The position numbers were made by a program, and so were the translations under genes. From NCBI GenBank assembly GCA_036346375.1, contig CM070514.1:11560463-11624462 (forward strand): a DNA stretch of 64,000 nucleotides, read 5' to 3'. How positions within the stretch are numbered: position 1 is the stretch's first letter; the number at the start of each line of letters is the position of its first letter. The notes below the pieces were generated by a model, which saw only the letters and a list, made by a program, of their open reading frames with translations, had not been told where the DNA came from and searched no databases. This document shows, in pieces, positions 11,683 to 24,400 of the stretch. The stretch is from Guadua angustifolia (Eukaryota; Streptophyta; Magnoliopsida; Poales; Poaceae).

Positions 11683-12300
11683 CTAGACATATGGGCACGG
11701 CGTATGCCGCGCTGCAATACACCAGCCGTAATACGATATCCGGATCTTTCTACGAAGAAAGGGATCTATATGTAATTTTTAAAAATCTCTGGGACGAATC
11801 GTATAATTTTCGTTACATGCGTTGTAATTTCAAAAAGCTTTCGGGACTCTAGGATAAATTTTATAAAATCTTAAAAAGATTTTGAGACTTCGGAATAGTT
11901 TTTTTGGGCGGTATTTCCAGAAAAACAAAGTCTTACCACGAAGAAAGGGACTTAGAAGTAATTTTAAAAAAATCTCCAGGGAAAAATAGGCTAATATGTA
12001 ATTTTAAAAAGTTTCGTGTGTCAGCGTCTTTTTGCAAGAAAAAGGTTCACGAAGAAACAAACTAAAGAAGCTCCGGGGCCTTCTAGCAAAAACATGGACT
12101 AATCTGTAATTCTAGAAAATTTCGGGCCTCTTTTTCTCAAAAGTACAGAAGTTTTGGGGTCCTTCACAAAAAAGGCTAATATGTAATTTCGTTAAATTTC
12201 AAGCACTTTTTTGAAAAAATCCAGAAGCTTCGGAGGTCTCCTTGCACAAAAAAGGACCAATATGTAATTTCAGGAATGCTCGAGTGCCTTTCCGCGAAGA
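11683..12300 (-). mobile_element. Possible Helitron-like end with degenerate internal repeat
   Basis: At 11683-11686 a minus-strand CTAG end is followed by T and preceded by a hairpin-capable GGCATACGCC. Inside, a motif like 'GGACTAATATGTAATTT' recurs five or six times between 11750 and 12280 with drift. The other end of the element was not located. Confidence 0.35.
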
Positions 12301-12356
12301 AAACACGCGCCGGTGCCCTGCTCCACGCGTCGCATGGGGAAAAATCGCGCGGGCTT

Positions 12357-12431
12357 TGCGGGTGGGGATCGAACGCAAGACCGACGGCGTGAGCATGCTT
12401 AGCGTTACCATAGCGCCACACGCTCGTTGTT
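12357..12431 (-). other. tRNA-like relic (possible SINE head)
   Basis: On the minus strand a box-A-like TGGCGCTATGGTAACGC (12402-12418) and a box-B-like GCGTTCGATCC (12366-12376) are spaced as in a tRNA gene. The T stem has mismatches and the acceptor stem does not close cleanly, so it is not a working tRNA gene. It could be a tRNA pseudogene or the head of a tRNA-derived SINE. Confidence 0.35.
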
Positions 12432-14728
12432 GTAAAGCAACGGTGTTAAAACATACCACCCGTATAAGCACCTGAGTCAACGAGCGACGCAGCCGTGTAT
12501 GGAGCGAATACATCGACGAAAAACGACTAGCCGTACCGAGAAACTGCGAAATCTTTATTCAGCATGTATTCGTTCTGTGTTTACGTCCCAATGCTATAAA
12601 TTCGTATTCGGTCTATTCGTGACCGAGGAAATAAATATGAGATAGGATACGGGTCGTATCCGACTCTTTCGCACGGCTACCCTCGGTGGTGTCGTACTGT
12701 CGTCGCCGATAGCGCTTCCTAGGCGCCGCCGTGGTCGCCGTGCTGCCACACCCAGCCCGTCGGGTGCGTCATCCATAAAACAGGCCGTTGCATCCAGGAA
12801 ATTCGTATCGCATATTTTATTCCATATACAATGGGTCGGATGCATCATCCATAATGAAGCCCAAAATCGATCCCCTGTAAGGTAAAAAGGCCAAAATTTG
12901 ACAACGACCCCCCCCCCAAACCGAATTCAGCGCTGAGAGGTGTTTCCAATGCTTTTTTTTTTAGTCGTATAAATATTAAAGTATACTAGTTATATGTCTG
13001 TGCGATGCAACAAAAACTTAATTTGTGATAAAAAATTTATTTATAAAGAGCACTAATCTTACCTGAATAATAATATTCACTTTAAATGTGCAATGGTTAA
13101 ATATTTAAATTAATTCATCGAAGCATGCAGATTCCAAATATATGTTTACAAACTCGAGCTTAAAATTATTTTTAATTTCACAAACTTAAATTATAACATC
13201 ACAGTACTTGGAATTGTAAATTTATAACGCCATAATTTGAGATCGATTGATTGACCGAGAGAGATATCACCTGCTGCCCCATGGGCGCAAAGGCGTTGAA
13301 GAGGTAAGTGTTATCCGTATATGGCTGCTACCATCGGTGACGTGCGTGACTCGTACGCCTTGCTCTGGTCATACCATAGCCTCACCTCATCAATCAGCTC
13401 CACTACCTCCTCGCCACGGTGAGCTCTAGCAGCGTTGCGGCCTATCTCGCCGCTTTCACCCGGCGACACCGCCTCACATTGCGTCGATTTAAATCAGAAG
13501 ATCATCCATTACCTCCGTTTTAACGGATAAGCTCAACACATCTGCAAGAGAGGCAAAAAGTAGTGGGGTTATATAGATCGGCTACTGAGAAAATATCTAT
13601 AGAATCCAGATTAAGAAATTGTCGAATAAGAAAGGCAACAAAAGGAAAAAAGGTAAGAAGAGACCCAACTCCATGAATCAGGGTTCTTCTTAATTCGGAA
13701 AGGAATCAATCAATCCAATCCGAATAGCACCGGAAGCAATCATTGTAGATTTGAATGTCAGATCAATGGGAGAAAGGAAAGCAATAAATGAGTCATGCAT
13801 ATTCATTTACCTCCCGCGATAGGGATGATCCAATCTAATCTACTGGGGTGGCCATTACCCGCTTCCCACTCAGTCACGCGGGTGTGCACACGTGTTGTGG
13901 CTATGGTGGAGAACGGATGTACCACTACCAACTCCTAATTAAAATTAGTAGAGATAGAGATAACAAACTTATCTAATCGCATCATGCATGGCCGTGTGCA
14001 CGCTGTTGGCCGGTCGAAATCAAGTACATACGTGATTAGATAAAAAAAGATGATCTTATCTACACATGCACTTAAATATTTAACGTAAAGGATGCACATG
14101 GCAACTAAAAGGTATATATATGGTAGCTCATAAATTGTATGCTTGCAGTATATGGAAAAAGAATCAGCTGTGCAATATTTAAAAATAGAATCGACTGATT
14201 GAGATAAGAGTATGATGCATTTTGAACAATCATGTATGCATACATATCCAACCAAATTAAAACTTTATCCATTCACTAATGTATAGAAGAGCATGACAAT
14301 AAGGATTTCATGGATATATCTGGAGAAGAGGAAAACAGATCACTACCATCGACTCGTAATAAAAAAATAGTAGAGAAATAAAGAATAAATAGTGATTACT
14401 TATGTTTCGATTACTTTAACATTTATGGTTGCACCCTTTATAGCGCAAGGAAATGCCGAGAGACCAGCCATGCCACTTGTCCCCCAAGCTAGATTTGCAA
14501 AAAGCCCCTCCATTTCTTCGAATTACGGATAGGTCCTTCCGGATGACGAATAGGTCCTTCGCGATTTTTTGTGAGACGAAGATTATTATTTTTCCACCGT
14601 GTTTGGGTCTCTGGCGCGGTATTTTACGGAAAAACCTCCCGTTAAGTTCAAATCGCGAACAAGCCCTTTTCTAATTTTTCAGGATAGCGAATAGGTCCAA
14701 AAAAATAACAAACAGGCCCCTGGTTCTT
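12432..14728. other. Intergenic sequence, no gene recognised
   Basis: It contains a poly-C run near 12910, a Helitron-like 3' end remnant at 12986-13060 (minus, CTAG then homology to 10727-10800), and AT-rich unrecognised sequence. No ORF shows a known family. Confidence 0.4.
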
Positions 14729-15415
14729 ACATCTAGGTCTTTTCTCCGTTTTTCCGGGAAAAAAATGTTTTCGTCACAAAAAAAAAACCGAAAAAAATGT
14801 TTTCGTCACCCAAAAAACACAGATTAGTCGAAGGTTTATAGCAACTTATCGATTTGCCGACGGGTCCGTCTAGGTCCTTTCTCCGTTTTTCCCGAAAAAA
14901 TGTTTTCGTCACAAAAAAAACCCGGAAAAAATGTTTTCGTCACAAAAAAAACACAGATTCGTCGACCTTTCTCCGTTTTTCCCGGAAAAAATGTTTTCAT
15001 TACAAAAAAACCCAAAAAAAATGTTTTCGTCACAAAAAAATATAGATTCGTCGAAGGTTTATAGCAACTTATCGATTTGCCGACAGGTCCGTCTAGGTCC
15101 TTTCTCCGTTTTTCCCGAAAAAAATGTTTTCGTCACAAAAAAAAACCGGAAAAAATGTTTTCGTCACAAAAAAAAAACACAGATTCGTCGAAGGTTTATA
15201 GCAACTTATCGATTTGCCGACTAGTCCTAGCCGTGGTTTTCTAAAAAAACGCGGATTCGTCGAAGGTTTATAACAACCTATGGGTTTACCAACGGGTCCT
15301 ACCGACCTATTTTATTTAAAAAATACGAAGATCGAAAATTCGACTAAATTTTCCGTTTTCTAAAAAAAACACAGATTTCATTGAAGATTTATAGCAGCCT
15401 ATGGATTCGCCGATA
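14729..15415 (+). repeat. Tandem array, unit about 137 bp with inner 30-bp subrepeat
   Basis: The block '..GTCGAAGGTTTATAGCAACT..' followed by '..AGGTCCTTTCTCCGTTTTTC..' and two subrepeats of 'AAAATGTTTTCGTCACAAAA' is repeated about four times. One copy near 14958-15047 lacks part of the unit. More diverged copies continue to about 15415. The ORFs in this array are low-complexity artefacts. Confidence 0.8.
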
Positions 15416-15439
15416 GGTCCTATCGACTTTACAGAACGA

Positions 15440-15466
15440 CGCAGCGTAGCGTGCTATTATTGCTAG
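15440..15466 (+). mobile_element. Helitron-like 3' terminus
   Basis: A hairpin-capable ACGCAGCGTAGCGT is followed 11 bp later by CTAG (15463-15466) and then T, the layout of a Helitron 3' end. The tandem array just upstream would be its body. The 5' TC end was not found, so only the terminus is listed. Confidence 0.35.
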
Positions 15467-15639
15467 TATTACTTCAAAGGGAAAGTATTGGACGACCGCT
15501 TCAGTGCTCTCAATAAAGCCGGAGTGGGGACCTGCACCAAAAGAAGAAAGAAAGAAGTTGGCTTAAGCGCAGAGATTCTTCTTCTGCCATCGTGCGATCG
15601 AATCAAGCAGCTCTCTCACCGATTTCTCTTGTGCCCGGG

Positions 15640-18378
15640 ATGGAGCGCGTGAGAAGGGCTGCGCATGCCGGCTCTTGGTACACCAACAATGGTACTTGAT
15701 CCGCTGATCCCCACCCCAATTCTCCAATCCAATCCGGTGGCTTCTTGCCTTCTCTGGCTCAATCTGTTTTTCTTGGGGGAAAAGAGGTGGAATTTCATGG
15801 TGAGATTGGGGAATCGACGGGGCTTGGTGGGGTTTACTGTTGTCGGCGGATTTATTAGTGGCTAGTTCCTTGGAGTGTTGCTGGAGTCCTTGGATTGGAC
15901 TGGTGCTCTGTTAGGAAGGGGAAAGTGTGCACTGTTGACTTCTTGTGTATTTCCTTGATACTAAGCTGATGAATCGGAGTTATCCTTGGGGAGTTCTAAA
16001 CGATGCTAGAGTGGGAATGGGGTAGCAGTTCTTGAAACTGCTGGCAGGAAAGTGATTGATAGTTTGCAGGTTGTTGTGCACAATTCATTTGAGTTGGCTG
16101 TATATCTGTGCTCGCATTGTTTGTTCGGCCCTTTAGAATGCTTTTGCGTGAATTTCTGCATGCCTCTTTGCCGCAAATGTAGTTTAGTCGGGATTCACGG
16201 GAGTCAAGTGGGTTGTGTGGGTTAGCGAATTCGATTGCAAATGCAGGAACCATCTGCAATTATGTTCTATAGGTTGGATATAAATTCTGCCTTCTGGAAT
16301 GGTTTTGATCAGGAAGAAACAATTATTGAAGAATGTGGTCAATTTTTAATGCCTTACTGGTACATATAGAAACTGTAATGTCATGATGATCTTTTAGATA
16401 CTCTTGGTTTTGTTTAGTTTGATTTTATCCAAACACATATGAACTCGATATGCTTAATGAAGCTGGATCTTTTGACTTTTGTTATTGAGAGGCATGGTTT
16501 TTTTATGGTGTGTTTGGATAGTGGGATGATGTTGAATGGGATGGGATGGTTCTGTACTATTTGGTTCCATTATTTTGGGTGAATGGGATGGTTTAGCATC
16601 TACAGGGAATATTCCTCAAATTTGTATCACACCGTCCAGGACGGAATGGTTCCATTCAAGCAACCAAACACATGGATGACAATTTTTTTTGAACCATCTC
16701 ATACATGTATCACTTGGTACAAACAACCAAACACACCCTTAGTTACCGGGTCATTCTGGAAGCTCGGAAACCATTTATTTTGATTGGAGTTGAACCCTTT
16801 TTTTTCCTAGCTGGTGAAGTGCTACACATCTTTTGCATTTGCCCGCTTCAACATTTACTTCCAAAACCATTTTGGCTGTCATCTCCTAAATTCATGTACT
16901 GCTGCATGTTCACAATTAGCTAGGAAGCTGGAAGAGGAACTTGTTGGTTGGCTGAGGGCGGCTGGCCTCACCAAGTCTCCTGATGTTAGGGCACTAATTG
17001 CACCGTAAGTTGGTATTTATGGTACGAAGGTGGAATTCTGTTGATTAATTTTCTGTTATAACAAGTTTTACTTGCCACTACAGCCATGCTGGCTATTCAT
17101 ACTCAGGGCGCTGTGCAGCTTATGCTTTTGGCAACATTGATCCAACTAACATGTGAGTTATTTAACATGTTACTATTGTTTTCTCTTAACATTCTTGGTC
17201 TAAAAGCAATTCACTGGTCTTGTTGTATTGGTAATACCATTAATGCTGTCAAGTAAAAGTACCACATATGTGTATGTAAAGCTAGAAATTAATCAACAAG
17301 TTACTGGTCATTCATCGAGGTGATGACTTTCACAATTTGTCAACCTGAATTTTGCTTTCTCATTGATAAAGTTGGGGTGATACTGTGAGTGATGCATGCA
17401 TTGACAGCCTCAGTTTCCAAACCATCCTATTTCCAATTTTCCAGTTGAGCACCTATATAATCATCCAACATTTCACTTTACTGTGTAGTTCTATGGTATT
17501 GTTATATATAGGAAAAAGTCCATTTTTGGTCCCTCAACTCTTTGCATGGTTTAAGTTTGTCCCTCATCTGCAAAACTGAGTAAAACACGTCCTCTAACTA
17601 TTAAAACCGTTTATAATCCGTTCCTCTTGCTAACAAAAAGCGGGTTTGAGTGTTTGACCAAGTTGGACTCACGTGGCATGCCACATTGGATCTCAGCTGG
17701 CCAAAATGAGGTGCGTCCACCTTCATTTTTATATTAAAAATCGGAAATACTTAATATTCCAATGACATATGGGTCCAGCCTACCCTGCACCATGGACATG
17801 TTGACCCCACCTTGTTTTTGCTAGTTTTGATCCAACGTGGCGTGACATGTGTGTCAAACTCAGTCAGAACCGCCTTTTGCTAGCAGGAGGGATGGGTTCT
17901 AGAAAACTTTGAGAGTTGGAGGACATGTTTTACCTGGTTTTGTAGATAGGGGATGAAAATTAAACCACACGAAGAGTTGAGGGACCAAATTCCTATATAG
18001 GACGCTGAAATGGGAGTATGGGACACTATGGTGTCAGGGCACCATGATTTTAAATGCGTGAATTCAAGCGAAATTCGAGTATATTTTCTGAAAATTTTAG
18101 TTTTAGGGTATATACCCATCTATAGCAATTCAAATGAAACGTGTACCTTTGAAAAAATATCTCAAATTCAAATATTTTGTACGAATCTAGATCAAATGCT
18201 TTGCTGATTTATATATATAATCAACACATACCTACAATCAAACTACTATACAAAAAGGCAGCTCTAGTTTGAATTTCAGTTCAAACTTGTTTAAACTAAT
18301 TAAACTTGACATACAAAAAATTTCAAACTTTTTTGCATGTGATATATTGGGGAAATACCCTTTTTAGATCATGGTGTC

Positions 18379-18436
<58 letters not shown>

Positions 18437-21400
18437 CGCAGAGACTCTCACCTTGCATATACCACTTAAACAAAAAAATTATGCCTCTTTATCATTTTGA
18501 GCATACTCTAATATGATTATAAGATAATCCAAAGTGAGTTCCATTAAAAATTTCATCATACACTTTTTATAGCATAATTTGTGTATATACTCATTTTACT
18601 TATGAAGAATGATATATAGCAAAAATAAAGGGCTCCAATGAATTTTTTTAAACCATGTCGCATTGGAGTATCTTAGAATTAGTATTTAAGTTCACTGAAA
18701 GTGACAAAGAAGTATAGCGCATTCATTTAAGTAGTATATTAGAAGTTAAGAGTATGTACTCCCAAGAGTACATAAAAGGCTTCCTATATAGGAAAATGGT
18801 TCCGTACTCCTAGGAGTACGTACTCCCAACTTGCATATACTGTTTAAACAAAAAATTTATACCTCTTTATCATTTTGAGCATATTCTAATATGATTATAA
18901 GATACTCCAAAGTGAGTTCCATGAAAAATTTCATCATAGTCCACTTTTTATAGCATAGTTTGTGTATGTACCCATTTTATGTATGAAGAATGATATATAG
19001 CAAAAATAAAGGGCTCCAATGAAATTTTGTCAACCATGTTGCATTGGAGTATCTTAGAATTAGTATTTAAGTATACCCAAAGTGATAATAAAAAAAGTAT
19101 GACGCATTCATTTAAGTAGTATATTGGAAGTGGGAGTATGTACTCTCGAGAGTATAGAAAAGGCTTCCTATATACACACACATATATGTATATATATAGT
19201 GTGTGTACATACATACACACATACACATGCATGCACATACGCACGCATATATATAGGAAAATGGTTGCATACTCCGGGAATTACTTACTCCCACCTTGCA
19301 TATACTGCTTAAACAAAAAATTATACCTCTTTATCCATTTGAGCATACTGTAATAATGATTATAAGATACTCCAAAGTGAGTTCGATGAAAATTTTCGTC
19401 AAAGTCCAGTAGTCCACTTTTTATAGCATAATTTGTGTATATTCTCATTATACGTATTAAAAAACATATATAGCAAAAATAAAGGTCTCCAATGAATTTT
19501 TTTCATCCATGTCGCATTCGAGTACCTTAGAATTAGTATTTAAGTACACAGAAAGTGATTAAGAAGTATAACACATTCGTTTAAGTAGTATATTAGAAGT
19601 GGGTGTATGTATTCCCATGTAGGGATGAAAATAGAACGGAAATGGTTGGTAAATGGTCGTTTCGTTTCTGTTTCCACTTTTTTACCGGTAATTGAAACGA
19701 AATCAGAAACCGCGGAAACGGATGTGGAATGGAATGGAGCAGACATGGAAACGAAAGTGGAAAATTCCACCAGAACATAGTACATTATCACAATATACAT
19801 GCTCGCAAAAACAATGTAACCAAGGTGGACACAAGAACAATGTTACGTTTACGGTATCACTAGGAAGTTTTTTTTCTCATGTTTGTCAGCTGAAGGCTCG
19901 CTATTTGTCCTTCAGATCAGACCATTATGTCCTCCATTTCATTATCATTGACATCCTCTTGCTTCTCCAACTATAAAGGTGTAATGCCCTGAAATTTGCA
20001 TATTATTGTTCAATGTTCATTATGATTTTCTGAGATTTATCTTGGATTTTCTAGAGTTTATAAATGCCGTTTTGCTATTTTCAGATTTATAAAATTAATT
20101 TATTTGTGAACAATAATAAATAATTTTTCTAGGTTCAAAATGTTCTAAAGTATTCTTGAGAATTTTTCTGGAATGTTTGAACTCTATTTGATATTTTCTA
20201 TAAAGCCATCTGTATTTTCGAAATTATTTTAATTCGAAAATAAATGTGAATTCTCCGTTCTCCTTTTTGGGCCAAGTGGGCCAAGTTTCCTACGGAATTT
20301 CCAGTTTCATTTATACAGAATTTCCGTTTCCGTTGGAAATGGCTCTCCCGTTTTCGTTTCTGAGAAAATTTTCGTTTCCATACTGATATTTTTCGTTTTT
20401 GTTTCCCAAAAAAAGGCTTTCGTTTCCTTTTTTCTTTGGAACGGTCGGAAATTCCGTTTCCATTTTCATCCCTACTCCTAAGAGTATGAAAAAGGCTTCC
20501 TATACACGCACACATACCCCTCCCACGACTCATATGCTACTTCAATGATGTTATACCTCTTTGTCCTTTTAAGAATATTGTAATAATAATTATAAGATAC
20601 TCCAAAGTGAGTTCCATGAAAAATTTAATCAAAGTCCAATCTTTATAGCATAATTTGTGTATGTACTCCTACATATGGAAAAGGGTATATAGCCAAAATA
20701 AAGTAATCCGATGAAAATTTTTCAACAATGTCGCATTGCAGTATCTTAGAATTAGTATTTAAGGATATCGAAAGTGATAAAGGAGTATAACAAGTTCGTT
20801 TAAGTTATATATTGGATGTGGGAGTATGTATATATATACACATACATATACATATATATGTACATAACTTCGTGAAACCCATGTGTATTGTTAAACTAGA
20901 CTTGTATAGGGTGTTGTTTGCTATTTTCCATTCTCCCTGTACATGTATTTCTTTGGCCCATTGGCCCAGTTAATGGATGAGCTGCCATTCAAACTATTCT
21001 AACATGGTATCAGAGCTACCTAGCTAGGGTTCCCTTGGCCCAAGATCAGAGCCGCCGCCACTGCCATCTCGGCGGCGACGCCATCGTCGCCGCAGCTCCC
21101 TCCGACGGCGTTCTCCTCTCTTCCTTCTCTGGCGACGCCACCGGCCGCCGCAGCTCCCTTCCGCTTTCTCTCTCGAAGACGGTTCTTCTTCCAGCGCCCA
21201 TAGCCGCCGCCTCGCTTCGACTTCCTTTCGGGCGCAAGCCGCTTCGCCTTCCTTCAGGCGCCCGTACTGTCCGCCGTCGCCCGTCGCCGCCTGGCGCAAG
21301 CCGCCGCCGGTCCTCTGTTCCGCTCCAGGCCACCGCCGCCGTTCCTCTTCTCACCGGAGTCCTCTCGCCGAGTCTACTCCGCTTCCTCCTGGCGTCGTCT

Positions 21401-24400
21401 CGCCGGAGCTGCTCGCCGGTTCCTCTCGCCAAAGATCGTAGCAGTGAATCGGAAGAACAGAGCAGAGCAAAAAAAAAAAATGCCGCTCCGCTCCTTTTCG
21501 CCGTTCGAGATGGCTATCGATCTCGCCCGCAGACCGGCGCCTCCCCCCTTTGTCATGTTTGATGGGACCAACTTCCGGAGTGGTCTACAATGCTACGCCC
21601 CGTGGTCGGGCTCGATGGTACTCCAGTTCTGCAGATGTCCTCGCCAGATCTGAAAGCAGAGACACCGACAAGACATCGCCGATCTGCAGACTCGAGGGTC
21701 GGCGGCGGATGAGGCTCGTCTTTATTGTTGTCATCTTAAGCAAAGATGAAGGTTGAGCTTGCCATGGATCCGCCACTCTTCCTTCTTCTCACCGATGTGG
21801 GAGCGTGCGCGAGCTCGATTCCGAAAGCGATGATGCTCTCTACACCTCTACACCGGAGTTGGCGAGCTCTTCATCGCCAGGACTCTCACCGTCGATGCCT
21901 TCTACCAGCCAGACATCGATGTGTGGCGTCAGCTTGACTCTTTGGGGCCTCCCTACAGTTCGACCTGCGACTGTTGTGGCCTTCATCGGGACCACAAGAG
22001 TGCTGTTCGCCTCTTTGAGTTCCTCCGCCGTCTTCGACCGGAGTTTGAGCAGCTCCGTGCTCAGCTGCTGGCCCGTTCGCCTCGACCGTCCCTGGTTGAG
22101 GCACTCACTCTGGTTCGTGCCGAGGAGACTTGTCTTCGTGGCGTTCTCTCGTCTTCCTCGTCAGTCCTGATCACTTCCACACCTCCTCCTCAGGATCGCT
22201 CCTCTCCCAAAGACCGCAGGAGGCTCATTCTTCGGGCGAAATACCGTTGGTGCAATGGTTCGCCAGAAACATCGCAAGAAGACAGGGCACACCATTGAGC
22301 AGTGCAGGAGGCGGCCTCAGAGCCGCAAGGGTGGAGGTGGTAGAGCTGGTGCCTCTCGTCCACCTGACGCCCTGCTGACAGCTATGCAGGATGTGACTCT
22401 GCGCCTTGAGCGCATGGAGCGCCACCTGGGGGCGACACACTCTCCAGGACCGTCAGTTGCCAGTGTTCCTTCAGGTATACAGTCACCCTGGATTCTTGAC
22501 TCTAGGGCATCTTTTCATATGACATCTGATCCCACTCACCTTGGCCCACTGAGTTCTTCAGCTATCCCTATGTCCGCTGAAGCGCCGATGGCACTTCCTC
22601 TCGATTCTTTGGTGGGGCACTCTACACACTTCTGTTTTCATGTTCCTTCTGTTTCACATGTTCCTTGTCTCGATTTACAGCTTATCTCTGCTGGCCAGCT
22701 TGCTGATCTTAATTGTCGATCATTCTTGAGGTCGACTCTTGTTCTATTCAGATCGCCTCACCGGACCTCGTTGGTCTTGGCCGTCGGTCCGTGATTCTCG
22801 GCGTCTTTGGGAGCTTGAGCCGCCTTCGCTCCGCCTCTGTCACGTCCACCTCAGCAGCCTGGCCGATCATTGCCGTCTCGATGTCACTGTCCTCGCCACC
22901 CTGCTTCCGCTCAGCTTTTGCTCGATGGCATCATCGTTTAGGTCACATGTGTGGGTCTCGTCTTTCTTTGTTAGTGAGTCGTGGTGTTCTTGGGAAGGTT
23001 CTGATGATACCTCCTCTCTGTATGGGTCAGAAGCTTGGGAAGCGACATGACTACCCTATCCCACCAAATGACTCGGTGTCTCTTCACCGCTTGATTTGGT
23101 TCATTCGATGTATGGGGCGGCCCCTTCGCTTTGAAAGGGGTCATCGTTACTATGTGATCTTTATTGATGATTTCTCTCGTTACACTTGGATCTATCTTCT
23201 GACCTCTAGGCATCAGGTGTTGTCTGCCTACCAGGCCTTCGCTGCTATGGTCCGCACACAGTTTGACTCGCCTATTCGTGTCTTCCGTGCTGACTCTGCT
23301 GGCGAGTACCTCTCCACCTCTCTTCGCCAGTATCTTCTTGAGCAGGGTACCCTTCCTCAGTACTCCTGTACTGGTGCTCATGCTCAGAATGGTGTCTCTG
23401 AGCGCAAGCATCGTCACCTTCTTGAGACTGCTCGAGCGATGATGTTGTCTTCCTCTGTTCCGCCCCACTTCTGGGCTGAGGCTGTATCTACTGCTGTCTA
23501 CCTTGTGAACCTTCAGCCTTCTTCTGCTCTTCAGGGTGCCACCCCTGTTGAGCGTCTCTTTGGTAGGACTCCTCAGTATAGTCACTTTCGTGCCTTTGGG
23601 TGTGTTGTCTTTGTGCTTCTTCAGCCCCGTGAGCGGACAAAGCTAACTGCTCAGTCCGTTGAGTGCGTCTTTCTTGGCTACGATGTTGAGCGCAAGGGTT
23701 ATCGCTGTTGGGACCCTGTGGCTCGCAGGATTCGGGTCTCCCGAGATGTCACCTTTGATGAGTCTCGATCCTTCTTCACTCCTGATCCTTCCTCTAGCTC
23801 GCCCTCTACCTCTGATTCGCTCTCCTTCCTTACTTTACCTGATGCTTCTTTCTGTCCACCACCATCCTCTCTTCCGTCCCTACCTTTATCTTCATCCTCG
23901 CCACCATCACCCTCACCTTCCATTTCAGACCCTTCGTCCGCTGTTCCACCTTCTCCCTCGCCACCTCAGCAGCCTTCTTTTGCCTTTACTCCTCCTCCTG
24001 TCCGTTTCCACTACACTCGTCGTCCACCTCCTCCTAGTTCCTCCTCCCTTCTAGGTCCAGCTCCTACTTCCACTTCAGAGTCTTCTCTCTCTTCAGAGTC
24101 CTCTCCCTCAGCTCCCTCTTCAGAGCGTACCTCTCCTGCTCCCTCTCCGCGGTATGCTCTTCGTGATCGGAGTATGATTCCTCGTCCCGATCGCTACGGT
24201 TTTGTTGCTCTTGCTACCGTCTCCTCTGAGCCTACTTCCTATCGTGATGCTGTTACTCATCCTGAGTGGCAGTTCGCTATGGCTGAGGAGCTTGCTACTC
24301 TAGAGCGCACTGGCACTTGGGACGTTGCCCCTCTTCCTGCTTCTGTCACTCCTATCACGTGTAAGTGGGTCTATAAGATGAAGACTCGCTCTGATGGCTC

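Noticed and set aside
12357..12431. A working tRNA gene
   Set aside because: The A and B boxes are present, but the T and acceptor stems do not pair and no clear anticodon arm forms.
14836..15224. ORFs on both strands reading FFVTKTFFPGKTEK-like repeats
   Set aside because: They are translations of a low-complexity tandem array with drifting unit length, not a protein family.
14729..15415. Regular repeat that could look like a CRISPR array
   Set aside because: The units adjoin without unique spacers, no cas genes exist, and the DNA is eukaryotic.
21024..21571. Long GC-rich ORFs on both strands after the copia 5' LTR
   Set aside because: They lie in the leader, have biased Ala/Arg/Ser/Pro content and match no gag block.
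22971..23585. 204-codon ORF on the minus strand
   Set aside because: Shadow of the copia integrase on the other strand.
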